This document shows positions 41,738-49,681 of a stretch of DNA of 64,000 bases, piece by piece. A model generated the notes under the pieces. That model was not told where the DNA came from and did not search any database. It saw nothing but the letters and a program-made list of their open reading frames with translations. Position numbers and translations under genes: made by a program. The DNA is taken from contig JAAAFW010000006.1 of assembly GCA_019352875.1 (NCBI GenBank), forward strand, positions 1,146,284-1,210,283, written 5' to 3'. Position 1 is the first letter of the stretch. Each line of letters starts with the position of its first letter. This DNA comes from Pedobacter cryoconitis. GTDB taxonomy: Bacteria; Bacteroidota; Bacteroidia; Sphingobacteriales; Sphingobacteriaceae.

Positions 41738-43847
41738 ACTCTTGCTGAATGCTGATCTAGATACAACTATTGAGTTTCTGAAAGGGGTAGGACCCAAGAG
41801 AGCCGAAGTGCTGCAGAAAGAACTGGGTATTTATACCTATGGGGATCTGCTTGGTTTTTACCCTTTCCGTTATATTGATAGAACCAGGTTTTATAAGGTG
41901 TCAGAACTGGATCCGGATCTTCCTTATGTACAGATTCTCGGCCGGATCACAGGAAAAGAAACCATTGGTGAAAAGCATAAAAAGCGAATTGTTGCCCGTC
42001 TAACTGATGAAACCGGAACTATAGAATTGGTCTGGTTTCAAAGTCTGAAATGGGTAGACGAGCATGTTATGCGTGGTAAAGTGTATATTGCTTTTGGCAA
42101 ACCAACGGTATTTAATGGCAGCTTCAGCATATCCCATCCTGAGCTCGAGCCTTATCCAAGACCCGCAACTGTTACAGGAAATTTAACACTGCAACCGGTT
42201 TATAATTCGACTGAAAAACTAAAGAAGTTTTCAATTGACAGTAAAGGTATTCAGAAGCTGCAGGCTTTGGTTATTACAAACTGTCTGTCTGAAGTAAGGG
42301 AAACGCTTCCTGCTTATATTCTGGAAAAATATAAACTTATCAGCCGCAAAGAGGCTTTGCTTCATATTCATTTTCCCGCCGACAGTAAAATGCTGCAGCA
42401 TGCGCAGCGCAGATTAAAATTTGAAGAGTTATTCTTCATTCAATTACAGCTTCTGGCTAATAAGCAATTCCGGGAACTTAAGTTTAAAGGACACCGTTTT
42501 AGCCTTGTTGGAAATTATGTTCATACCTTTTACCAGGAAATTCTCCCCTTCGCATTAACAAATGCGCAGAAAAGAGTAATAAAAGAGATCCGTACAGATA
42601 CACAGCGTGGTATTCAAATGAACAGGCTTGTGCAGGGAGATGTGGGTAGCGGTAAAACCGTCGTCGCGCTGATGAGCATGTTGCTTGCGAATGACAACGG
42701 ATTTCAGGCTTGTATGATGGCTCCTACAGAAATTCTGGCAAGGCAGCACTATCAGTCTATCTTTGAATTGGTAGGTGATCAACTGATTAGGGTGGCTATT
42801 CTAACCGGTACAACAACCAAAAAGCAGCGTACGCTTTTGCATGCACAGCTGGAGGCAGGTGAGATAGATATATTGGTTGGTACACATGCCCTTATTGAAG
42901 ACAAGGTAGTTTTTAAGAATTTGGGTCTTGTTGTTATTGATGAGCAGCACAGGTTTGGAGTTGAACAGCGGGCGAAACTGTGGCGTAAAAATGCAGTACC
43001 GCCTCATATCCTGGTCATGACTGCAACACCAATTCCACGTACGCTGGCTATGACGATCTACGGTGATCTGGATGTTTCTGTGATAGATGAATTACCTGCC
43101 GGACGTAAACCTATTGACACCCGGCATCTTTATGAGGGTCAGCGTCTACGCATGTTTGGCTTCATGAAGACTGAGATCGCCAAAGGGAGACAGGTTTATG
43201 TGGTTTATCCACTGATTAAGGAGAGTGAAAAGCTGGATCTGCTCCATCTGGAAGCAGGCATTGAGCAGATGCGGTATCAGTTCCCTCTGCCGGATTATCA
43301 GATCAGTATTGTCCACGGTAAGATGCCAAATGCAGACAAACAGTTCGAAATGGATCGTTTTATTACCGGTAAGACCCAAATTATGGTGGCTACTACCGTT
43401 ATAGAAGTTGGTGTAAACGTTCCGAATGCGTCAGTGATGATCATTGAGAATGCAGAGCGCTTCGGTCTCTCCCAGCTGCACCAGCTACGGGGCCGTGTGG
43501 GTAGGGGTGCTGAACAAAGTTTCTGTATTCTGATGTCTGGGAATAAATTAAGTAAGGAAGGCCGTAAAAGGCTGGAGACAATGGTGAGAACAAACAACGG
43601 TTTTGAAATCTCAGAGATAGATCTCGAATTGCGTGGGCCTGGGGATCTTTCAGGTACGCAGCAAAGTGGTGTGCTCGACCTAAAGCTGGCAGACCTGGTT
43701 AAAGATCAGCAAATTCTTCAGGAAGCCAGAAATACAGTTATTGATATTTTCCAGCAGGATCCCCTGCTTACTTTACCGGAAAACGCGCTGTTGAAGCGAT
43801 TTACCGATAAAAAAAACAGAGGTATTGCACTGGATAAAATTTCTTAA
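41718..43847 (+). CDS. recG: ATP-dependent DNA helicase RecG
   Basis: 709 residues. An N-terminal wedge domain (KGVGPKRAEVLQKELGIYTYGDLL at about 20-45 and an OB fold to about 250) is followed by two RecA-like domains with Walker A GDVGSGKT, the DEQH box (VIDEQHRFGVEQR), TATPIPRTLAMT, and motif VI in QLRGRVGRG. RecG remodels stalled replication forks and branched DNA. The start is taken as TTG at 41718, overlapping rarD by 20 nt (translational coupling). An in-frame TTG at 41742 is an alternative. Its TAA overlaps the stop of the convergent serine hydrolase gene. Confidence 0.95.
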   Translation: MPQNPIELLLNADLDTTIEFLKGVGPKRAEVLQKELGIYTYGDLLGFYPFRYIDRTRFYKVSELDPDLPYVQILGRITGKETIGEKHKKRIVARLTDETGTIELVWFQSLKWVDEHVMRGKVYIAFGKPTVFNGSFSISHPELEPYPRPATVTGNLTLQPVYNSTEKLKKFSIDSKGIQKLQALVITNCLSEVRETLPAYILEKYKLISRKEALLHIHFPADSKMLQHAQRRLKFEELFFIQLQLLANKQFRELKFKGHRFSLVGNYVHTFYQEILPFALTNAQKRVIKEIRTDTQRGIQMNRLVQGDVGSGKTVVALMSMLLANDNGFQACMMAPTEILARQHYQSIFELVGDQLIRVAILTGTTTKKQRTLLHAQLEAGEIDILVGTHALIEDKVVFKNLGLVVIDEQHRFGVEQRAKLWRKNAVPPHILVMTATPIPRTLAMTIYGDLDVSVIDELPAGRKPIDTRHLYEGQRLRMFGFMKTEIAKGRQVYVVYPLIKESEKLDLLHLEAGIEQMRYQFPLPDYQISIVHGKMPNADKQFEMDRFITGKTQIMVATTVIEVGVNVPNASVMIIENAERFGLSQLHQLRGRVGRGAEQSFCILMSGNKLSKEGRKRLETMVRTNNGFEISEIDLELRGPGDLSGTQQSGVLDLKLADLVKDQQILQEARNTVIDIFQQDPLLTLPENALLKRFTDKKNRGIALDKIS

Positions 43848-45052
43848 TCTTCGTCACTTCCCGGAAGAGATCCCGATCCACTGTATGCTCCTTTTCGGAT
43901 AACTGGTACACCGAGGTGTTTATAAAGTTCATCTAAATGCAATAAACTTCCATTAGTGAGGTTGCCCAGAAATACAATTACAATGTTTTTGTCCAGATCT
44001 CTGACATATATATGTCTGAACCCATGCCACCATCCTGTGTGGTAGACCACCTTTCTGCCTTTATCTCCGTCGAACATTCTCCAACCATATCCATAGTTAA
44101 AGTGACCGTTGACAGGTTTATTATGTCCGGTATAAGCTGAATCCAGGCTCGCTTGTGTGAGCAATCTTCCAGTCTTTAGCGCATTGTCATATAAAACAAG
44201 GTCGTGAACTGTGCTGTATATTCCTTTGTCTCCGACAGGGCCATCGAGAAAGTTCTGTACAACCGAATACTTCCATGTGCGGTCATGACCGACAACATCT
44301 ACAGGTATTTTAGGATAAACTGTCGTTGAATATACATGCGTATTTTTCATGCCTGCCGGTTTAAAGACATGATCCATCATATAGTCTGAATAGGGTTTGC
44401 CCGTTACCTTTTCTATAATGGATGCCAGCACCATGTAATTGGAGTTATTATAGTGAAACCTGGTATCCGGCTTGGCATAACGGTTAGGTTTGTATTCTGC
44501 GATCAGGTTCATGACGTCCATGTTGCTCATCGGTTTCTTCTTATCTTTCCATACGCCGTCACTGAAGTACACGTAATTCATCATTCCACTACGGTGTGTA
44601 AGTAATAACCTGATAGTCACTCCTTCGTAGGGAAAATCGGGGAAGAATTTTTTGACATCATCAGTCAGGTGGAGTTTGCCTGCTTCTATCAGTTGCATAA
44701 TCGCTACACCTGTAAAGGTCTTGGTTATAGAAGCCAGTTCAAATTCTGAGTTAATTTTAAGGCTGTCTCTGTGCAAGTAGTCTGCCCAGCCTAAAGACTT
44801 TTCATAGAGTATTTTACCGTCTTTGGCAACAAGCATATTTCCGTTAAATCCGTATTTTTTATGTAGGTTCTGGGCGAAATCAGCAATCCATTTATCTCCT
44901 TTTTCAGGATTATAAACCAATAAAAGACTATCTTTTTTATCGTCACTCACTGTCCGGATTTTCGGATCCGATATTTTTTTTTCGGAATTGGAGCAGGCAC
45001 TAAATGTAGATACAGCGAGTAGCGCTGCGAAGGTAATTATACGATAAGTCAT
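43844..45052 (-). CDS. serine hydrolase lipoprotein, class C beta-lactamase family
   Basis: About 402 residues from the ATG at 45050-45052. The frame opens earlier at 45091, but the lipoprotein signal (MTYRIITFAALL...FSAC, Cys20) begins here. The penicillin-binding fold is shown by S-x-x-K in ASITKTF, Y-x-N in YNNSNY and the HTG triad in YHTGWWHGF. Such proteins are esterases, peptidases or peptidoglycan-modifying enzymes, and true beta-lactam hydrolysis is uncertain. It ends 4 bp inside recG's stop region (convergent). Confidence 0.85.
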   Translation of the reverse strand: MTYRIITFAALLAVSTFSACSNSEKKISDPKIRTVSDDKKDSLLLVYNPEKGDKWIADFAQNLHKKYGFNGNMLVAKDGKILYEKSLGWADYLHRDSLKINSEFELASITKTFTGVAIMQLIEAGKLHLTDDVKKFFPDFPYEGVTIRLLLTHRSGMMNYVYFSDGVWKDKKKPMSNMDVMNLIAEYKPNRYAKPDTRFHYNNSNYMVLASIIEKVTGKPYSDYMMDHVFKPAGMKNTHVYSTTVYPKIPVDVVGHDRTWKYSVVQNFLDGPVGDKGIYSTVHDLVLYDNALKTGRLLTQASLDSAYTGHNKPVNGHFNYGYGWRMFDGDKGRKVVYHTGWWHGFRHIYVRDLDKNIVIVFLGNLTNGSLLHLDELYKHLGVPVIRKGAYSGSGSLPGSDED

Positions 45053-45163
45053 GAATTGGTTTAGTCTTTTTTGAAGCTCGAAAAATAACACTATTACCGC
45101 TTAAAACGCAAAAGAGTTTTAAACATTATAAAAGACTTTACATTCTTGTATACATATAAACCT

Positions 45164-45171
45164 TATTTTTG
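45164..45171 (+). promoter_or_regulatory. -7 element for fumC
   Basis: TATTTTTG with a TTG 15 nt upstream (45146-45148, shorter than ideal). The leader is about 80 nt, A-rich before the ATG. Confidence 0.5.
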
Positions 45172-45252
45172 TAATGCTTCGTTTTTTTAACAGAGCAAAA
45201 CTATTTTTGAGTAGAAACAGAATAAAATTACATCAAATTAAATACAGAACAA

Positions 45253-46650
45253 ATGACTTTTAGAACCGAACACGACACCATGGGCGAAGTGCAGGTACCT
45301 GCCGATAAATATTGGGGGGCACAAACTGAACGTTCACGTAATAACTTTAAAATCGGACCTGAAGCTTCTATGCCGAAAGAGATTATCCATGCTTTTGGTT
45401 ATTTGAAAAAAGCTGCAGCACTGGCGAATAATGAGCTTGGTGTTCTGTCTGCTGATAAAGCAGAATGGATTGCTAAAGCTTGTGATGAAGTTATTGCAGG
45501 TAAACTTGATGATCAATTTCCACTGGTAATTTGGCAAACCGGTTCAGGCACGCAAAGCAATATGAATGCGAATGAGGTAATCGCTTACCGCGCACACGTA
45601 CTGAATGGCGGTGACCTGGCAGACGTTTCGAAAATTCTGCATCCTAATGATGATGTGAATAAGTCACAGTCTTCGAATGATACTTATCCGACAGCAATGC
45701 ATATTGCAGCTTATAAACAGGCTGTTGAAATAACAATACCGGGACTGGAAAAATTACAGCACACTTTACAAGCTAAGGCTGTAGAATTTGCCGATGTAGT
45801 TAAAACAGGCAGAACCCATTTTATGGATGCTACGCCGCTGACGCTGGGCCAGGAGTTTTCGGGCTATGCACAGCAGTTGACAAATAGTATCCGCGCAGTA
45901 AAAAATGCCCTGGTTATGATTACTGAACTAGCATTAGGTGGTACCGCTGTTGGTACTGGGCTGAACACACCTAAAGGTTATGATGTATTGGTAGCTGCGA
46001 AAATTGCAGAACTGACTGGATTACCTTTTGTTACTGCACCTAATAAATTTGAAGCACTGGCAGCACATGATGCGATGGTAGAGCTTTCTGCAGCTTACAA
46101 ACGTACAGCTGTAGCATTAATGAAAATAGCCAATGATATCCGTATGCTTAGCTCCGGCCCGCGTTCGGGAATTGGCGAAATTGTCATCCCGGATAACGAA
46201 CCAGGTTCTTCTATCATGCCAGGTAAGGTTAACCCGACTCAGCCGGAAGCTTTAACAATGGTTTGTGCACAGGTAATGGGTAATGATGTTACTGTTGGTA
46301 TTGGCGGAAGTAACGGGCATTTTGAATTAAATGTGTTTAAACCAGTTATTGCAGCGAATGTGCTCCAGTCCGGAAGGTTATTAGGTGATGCTTGCGTTTC
46401 ATTCAATGATAACTGTGCTGTTGGTATTCAGGCAAATCTTCCTGAGATTAAGAAACATCTGGAGAATTCACTCATGTTGGTTACAGCCCTTAATCCGCAT
46501 ATCGGATACGAGAATGCTGCTAAAATTGCTAAAAAAGCACATAAGGAAAACAAAACTTTGCGTGAAGCTGCAATTGAACTTGGTTTGCTAACCAGTGAGC
46601 AATTTGACCAGTGGGTTAAACCTGAAGATATGGTGGGTAGCCTGAAATAA
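45253..46650 (+). CDS. fumC: fumarate hydratase class II
   Basis: 465 residues. It interconverts fumarate and malate in the TCA cycle without an iron-sulfur cluster. Family signatures: [16 protein letters not shown] (substrate site), [18 protein letters not shown], and [15 protein letters not shown] (near 318-332), carrying the catalytic serine loop. It is a cytoplasmic tetramer. A hypothetical lipoprotein gene begins 1 nt after its stop and is probably co-transcribed. Confidence 0.97.
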   Translation: MTFRTEHDTMGEVQVPADKYWGAQTERSRNNFKIGPEASMPKEIIHAFGYLKKAAALANNELGVLSADKAEWIAKACDEVIAGKLDDQFPLVIWQTGSGTQSNMNANEVIAYRAHVLNGGDLADVSKILHPNDDVNKSQSSNDTYPTAMHIAAYKQAVEITIPGLEKLQHTLQAKAVEFADVVKTGRTHFMDATPLTLGQEFSGYAQQLTNSIRAVKNALVMITELALGGTAVGTGLNTPKGYDVLVAAKIAELTGLPFVTAPNKFEALAAHDAMVELSAAYKRTAVALMKIANDIRMLSSGPRSGIGEIVIPDNEPGSSIMPGKVNPTQPEALTMVCAQVMGNDVTVGIGGSNGHFELNVFKPVIAANVLQSGRLLGDACVSFNDNCAVGIQANLPEIKKHLENSLMLVTALNPHIGYENAAKIAKKAHKENKTLREAAIELGLLTSEQFDQWVKPEDMVGSLK

Positions 46651-46651
46651 T

Positions 46652-47149
46652 ATGACGAGATATCATTATCTTTTTTTGTCATTTATCCTGCCAGCATTTT
46701 TGGCTTGTGAACGCAGGCCAAATGTGCAAGGAAACGGAGAAGTATTTTTACAGGGTATCTGGAATCAGGACAGTATTCCCAATGCGGAAAAGTTAATGAC
46801 CTACACCAGTCATCAGATCAAATTTACCTGCGATTCTTTTTATGTAGATATGACTACGCATTCAAAAGTAAACTATTACGAAGATCCTTGTTATAATAAT
46901 GGGGTTTGGAAGGAGTATGCAAAAGGTGTATATGAGGTTCGTAAAGATAGCCTGTTTCTGGAAGGTACTTATACCAAATCAAATTATAAGCAGAAAGTAT
47001 CTGGTTGTTATACTATAGGGATTTACAGGAAAAGTTTTCTGATTATCCCTGCGGAGAAAGGTCAGTTATATTTGCAGAATCTAAGCGATCAGCGTGATGT
47101 GCATTTAGCACTTAAACAGGAGATCGTCTGTATTCCAAAAGAACTATAA
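46652..47149 (+). CDS. hypothetical lipoprotein downstream of fumC
   Basis: 165 residues with a lipobox (PAFLAC, Cys19), so it is a lipid-anchored envelope protein. The mature part is rich in Tyr and Lys, contains the cysteine pair DPCYNNGVW and SGCYTIG, and looks like a small beta-barrel, lipocalin-like at most (TYTSHQIKFTCDSFYVDMTTHS). I do not recognise a named family. It starts 1 nt after fumC, which suggests co-transcription but gives no functional link. Confidence 0.65.
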   Translation: MTRYHYLFLSFILPAFLACERRPNVQGNGEVFLQGIWNQDSIPNAEKLMTYTSHQIKFTCDSFYVDMTTHSKVNYYEDPCYNNGVWKEYAKGVYEVRKDSLFLEGTYTKSNYKQKVSGCYTIGIYRKSFLIIPAEKGQLYLQNLSDQRDVHLALKQEIVCIPKEL

Positions 47150-47152
47150 TTT

Positions 47153-47188
47153 TATTCAGCCTGTGGATACACAGGCTGAATTTTGTTT
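47153..47188 (+). terminator. terminator after the fumC operon
   Basis: A perfect 12-bp stem (ATTCAGCCTGTG, 4-nt loop) followed by TTTTG. Confidence 0.85.
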
Positions 47189-47242
47189 TGAGCCGTTCTT
47201 AAAGAGGGCTCTTTTTATTTAATTAATAGCATAAATTGCTCT

Positions 47243-48034
47243 ATGAAACAGTTTAAAAAGTTGTTTTTTCTAATTGCCATTCTGGCCTATCTTCCATTTA
47301 ATGTATCGGCCTGGGGTCTTACCGGACACCGGATTGTAGGGCAGATCGCCGATTTTTATCTGAGTGCAAAAGCACGGAAAGCGGTGAAGAAAGTTTTAGG
47401 TACAGAAAGCCTTGCCATGGCAAGTAACTGGCCTGATTTTATCAAGTCCGATACCAGCTATAATTACATGGGCAGCTGGCATTATGTGAACCTTCCGGAA
47501 GGTTTGGATCAGCAGGGTGTTTTTAATTTCCTGGATTCTTTCCAGGACGCAAATGTCTACAGTAAAATCCCTGAAATGACTGCCATTTTAAAAAATAAAA
47601 ATTCCAGTCCGGAAGCACAACAACAAGCAATGCGTGTGCTGATTCACTTGGTCGGAGATCTGCATCAGCCTATGCATACAGCCAGAAAGGACGATTTAGG
47701 TGGTAATAAGATTCAGGTGAGCTGGTTCGGACAGCGGTCAAATCTACACAGAGTATGGGACGAGGGCCTGGTAGACTACCAACAGCTGAGCTATACAGAA
47801 TACGCCAATGCAATCAATCATCCGACTAAAGCACAATTTCAAGCCTGGAGCCACGACAGCCTTAAAGATGCTGTTTTTCAAAGCTACCAGATTTGTAATG
47901 ATATTTATAAAGCCACTCCGGCAGAAGCCAAGTTGAGCTATAACTACAATTTTAAGTTTGTAGATGTAGTTAATCAGCAGTTATTAAAAGGTGGGATCCG
48001 ACTAGCTGAAATCATCAACAGGATATACGGATAG
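47243..48034 (+). CDS. S1/P1-type secreted nuclease
   Basis: 263 residues. A signal peptide (1-23) leaves mature Trp24 (WGLTGHR), whose free amino group is a zinc ligand in this family. The other trinuclear-zinc ligands are visible: His29, Asp65, His80 (WHYVNLP), His135, Asp139, His145 (HLVGDLHQPMH), His169 and Asp173 (NLHRVWDEGL). Such enzymes degrade single-stranded DNA/RNA and 3'-nucleotides outside the cytoplasm, probably for phosphate or nucleoside scavenging. It is a single-gene unit with a terminator directly after. Confidence 0.94.
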   Translation: MKQFKKLFFLIAILAYLPFNVSAWGLTGHRIVGQIADFYLSAKARKAVKKVLGTESLAMASNWPDFIKSDTSYNYMGSWHYVNLPEGLDQQGVFNFLDSFQDANVYSKIPEMTAILKNKNSSPEAQQQAMRVLIHLVGDLHQPMHTARKDDLGGNKIQVSWFGQRSNLHRVWDEGLVDYQQLSYTEYANAINHPTKAQFQAWSHDSLKDAVFQSYQICNDIYKATPAEAKLSYNYNFKFVDVVNQQLLKGGIRLAEIINRIYG

Positions 48035-48052
48035 TCTATTTATTTAATTCAT

Positions 48053-48096
48053 AAAAAGGGCTGCTGCAAAAAATTAATTTGCAGCAGCCCTTTTTT
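48053..48096 (+). terminator. terminator after the S1/P1 nuclease gene
   Basis: An 18-bp perfect stem (AAAAAGGGCTGCTGCAAA with its complement, 7-nt loop) and T-run. Confidence 0.92.
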
Positions 48097-48185
48097 GTTT
48101 GGGATCCTGACCGGTGTATTTACCTATTTGTATAATTGTGAAAACCTTTTATAAGCGCGCCTGTTCTGGACGTACATCAAAACCA

Positions 48186-48647
48186 ATGAATATGGAAAAT
48201 ACAACAGTTAACCCGGAAACATTAAACGATCTGATTCAAATCAATAATGATCGCGTTGCCGGTTATGAAAAAGCAATTGAAGAATTACAGCCAGAAGATA
48301 GCGACCTGAAAAGTTTATTCGTCAGGATGATTTCCGAAAGTCATCAGTACAAACAAGGACTGGCATCTGCTGTACAGGGTACAGGCACAGAGCTGGAAAC
48401 GGGTACAACGACTTCAGGCAAAATTTATCGGGCATGGATGGACGTGAAAGCTGTTTTTACAGGACACGACAGAAAAACTATCCTGAGCAATTGTGAGGCT
48501 GGGGAAGATGCGGCTCAACGTGCCTATAAATCTGCTTTGGAAGAAGATGACTTATCTGCGGCCAACAGAGATCTGATCAGCGGTCAAAAAGCTGAGCTAA
48601 GAAAATCACATGACGAAATTAAGGCATTAAGAGATCAGCAGGGCTAA
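48186..48647 (+). CDS. DUF2383 / PA2169-type four-helix-bundle protein
   Basis: About 153 residues from the ATG at 48186. The frame opens at a TTG or ATG further upstream, but that part (48114-48185) reads as leader. The protein is all-helical: LNDLIQINNDRVAGYEKAIEEL, KSLFVRMISESHQYKQGL, KIYRAWMDVKAVFTGHDRKTILSNCEAGEDAAQRAYKSAL and ISGQKAELRKSHDEIKAL, matching the ferritin-like DUF2383 family. Roles in stress or envelope response have been suggested for relatives, but function is unknown. No metal-ligand pattern was checked. Confidence 0.85.
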   Translation: MNMENTTVNPETLNDLIQINNDRVAGYEKAIEELQPEDSDLKSLFVRMISESHQYKQGLASAVQGTGTELETGTTTSGKIYRAWMDVKAVFTGHDRKTILSNCEAGEDAAQRAYKSALEEDDLSAANRDLISGQKAELRKSHDEIKALRDQQG

Positions 48648-48690
48648 CCAATTTTTTGGTCACAGCCACTGATAGGTGTGTTAAGACGAT

Positions 48691-48725
48691 GGAGCCTGGT
48701 CTGCAAAGACCGGGCTCTCCGTTTT
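48691..48725 (+). terminator. terminator after the DUF2383 gene
   Basis: GGAGCCTGGTCT pairs imperfectly with AGACCGGGCTC around a GCAA loop, followed by GTTTT. Confidence 0.65.
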
Positions 48726-48789
48726 AATTGGGTTTAAGTATTTTTTTTCTGATTCTGGGTTAGTTTACAGGTGTTTATATAAAAAAAAT

Positions 48790-48797
48790 TATATTTG
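48790..48797 (+). promoter_or_regulatory. -7 element abutting the TPR-protein start
   Basis: TATATTTG, 4 nt before the ATG at 48802, predicting a leaderless mRNA. Confidence 0.5.
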
Positions 48798-48801
48798 CGT
48801 T

Positions 48802-49473
48802 ATGTATAAACTCTGTTTGGGACTAGTTTTTCTGGTAAATATAGTTCCGGCGTCTGCACAGTCCAGTAATTATGTACTGCAGGAGCCATATATCAGTTCG
48901 GGCGCTATCAATATTGCTGTGTCAAGGGACGACGGAGATTTGTACTTTGAAGAAGGTGAAAAAAATGAAAAAAGCGGCGACCTGAACGATGCCATTACTT
49001 TTTTTGGTAAAGCTGCTTTTGAATATAATAATGTAAGGAATTTTTCCAGATATGGTGCATCTCTGCTTAGGCTGAGCCATGTTCATTATCTAATGCAGCA
49101 CTATACCGAAGCGGAGCAGGTTATTCTTAATGTTGCTTTAAAAACATACTCAAAATCGGGAAACAGATTGGGGCAGATGGCCTCCTATAATCAGTTAGGG
49201 AGAATTTACCTGGCTTCGAACAAACTGACCCAGTCTATGTGGTTCTATACGCAGCAGGGGATTCTCGCCAAGCAAACAAATAGCAATTTGAACTACATAG
49301 ATTCTATGCTAGGCATCATAAGAGTTAAGATTAAGAAACGGGAGTACGCTATGGCTCTGAAAGATATACAGCGGGTTGAATTGCTGACAAAGAATACAAA
49401 TACTCCACAGTATCAGGTGCAGCTGCGCCAGGTAAGAGCGGTAATTGCAGAGAAAAAAGCGGGTATCAGGTAA
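48802..49473 (+). CDS. secreted TPR-repeat protein
   Basis: 223 residues. The signal peptide (1-20, ending ASAQ) exports it. The mature part has about four TPR-like helix pairs (DAITFFGKAAFEYNNVRNFSRY, LRLSHVHYLMQHYTEAEQVILN, ASYNQLGRIYLASNKLTQSMWF, MALKDIQRVELLTKN) as found in periplasmic scaffold or sensor modules. No enzymatic motif is present. It resembles the N-terminal part of TPR-containing sensor proteins of Bacteroidota, but no kinase or DNA-binding domain follows. It stands as one gene with a terminator after it. Confidence 0.75.
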   Translation: MYKLCLGLVFLVNIVPASAQSSNYVLQEPYISSGAINIAVSRDDGDLYFEEGEKNEKSGDLNDAITFFGKAAFEYNNVRNFSRYGASLLRLSHVHYLMQHYTEAEQVILNVALKTYSKSGNRLGQMASYNQLGRIYLASNKLTQSMWFYTQQGILAKQTNSNLNYIDSMLGIIRVKIKKREYAMALKDIQRVELLTKNTNTPQYQVQLRQVRAVIAEKKAGIR

Positions 49474-49580
49474 TTATTTTGATACCCATGGCAGCGGCTT
49501 TGAAATGCAGCATGTTTTTTGTAAAAAGAATTATGCAACTACTGGTTATTCATGTATTTAATTATTTTTGATAAAGATTA

Positions 49581-49615
49581 CAGAAAAGAGACAGTGAGAT
49601 ACTGTCTCTTTTCTG
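49581..49615 (+). terminator. terminator after the TPR gene
   Basis: A perfect 15-bp stem (CAGAAAAGAGACAGT, 5-nt loop). The T-run is within the stem end. Confidence 0.8.
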
Positions 49616-49681
49616 TTTAATTATGAAATTGGTACCATATTGGTTGTTACTGTAGAAATGGATTTTAAATTATTAAAAGAG

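Noticed and set aside
43844-45052. Beta-lactam resistance gene
   Set aside because: The motifs place it in the broad serine hydrolase family. Nothing visible distinguishes a true class C beta-lactamase, and the genomic setting is housekeeping.
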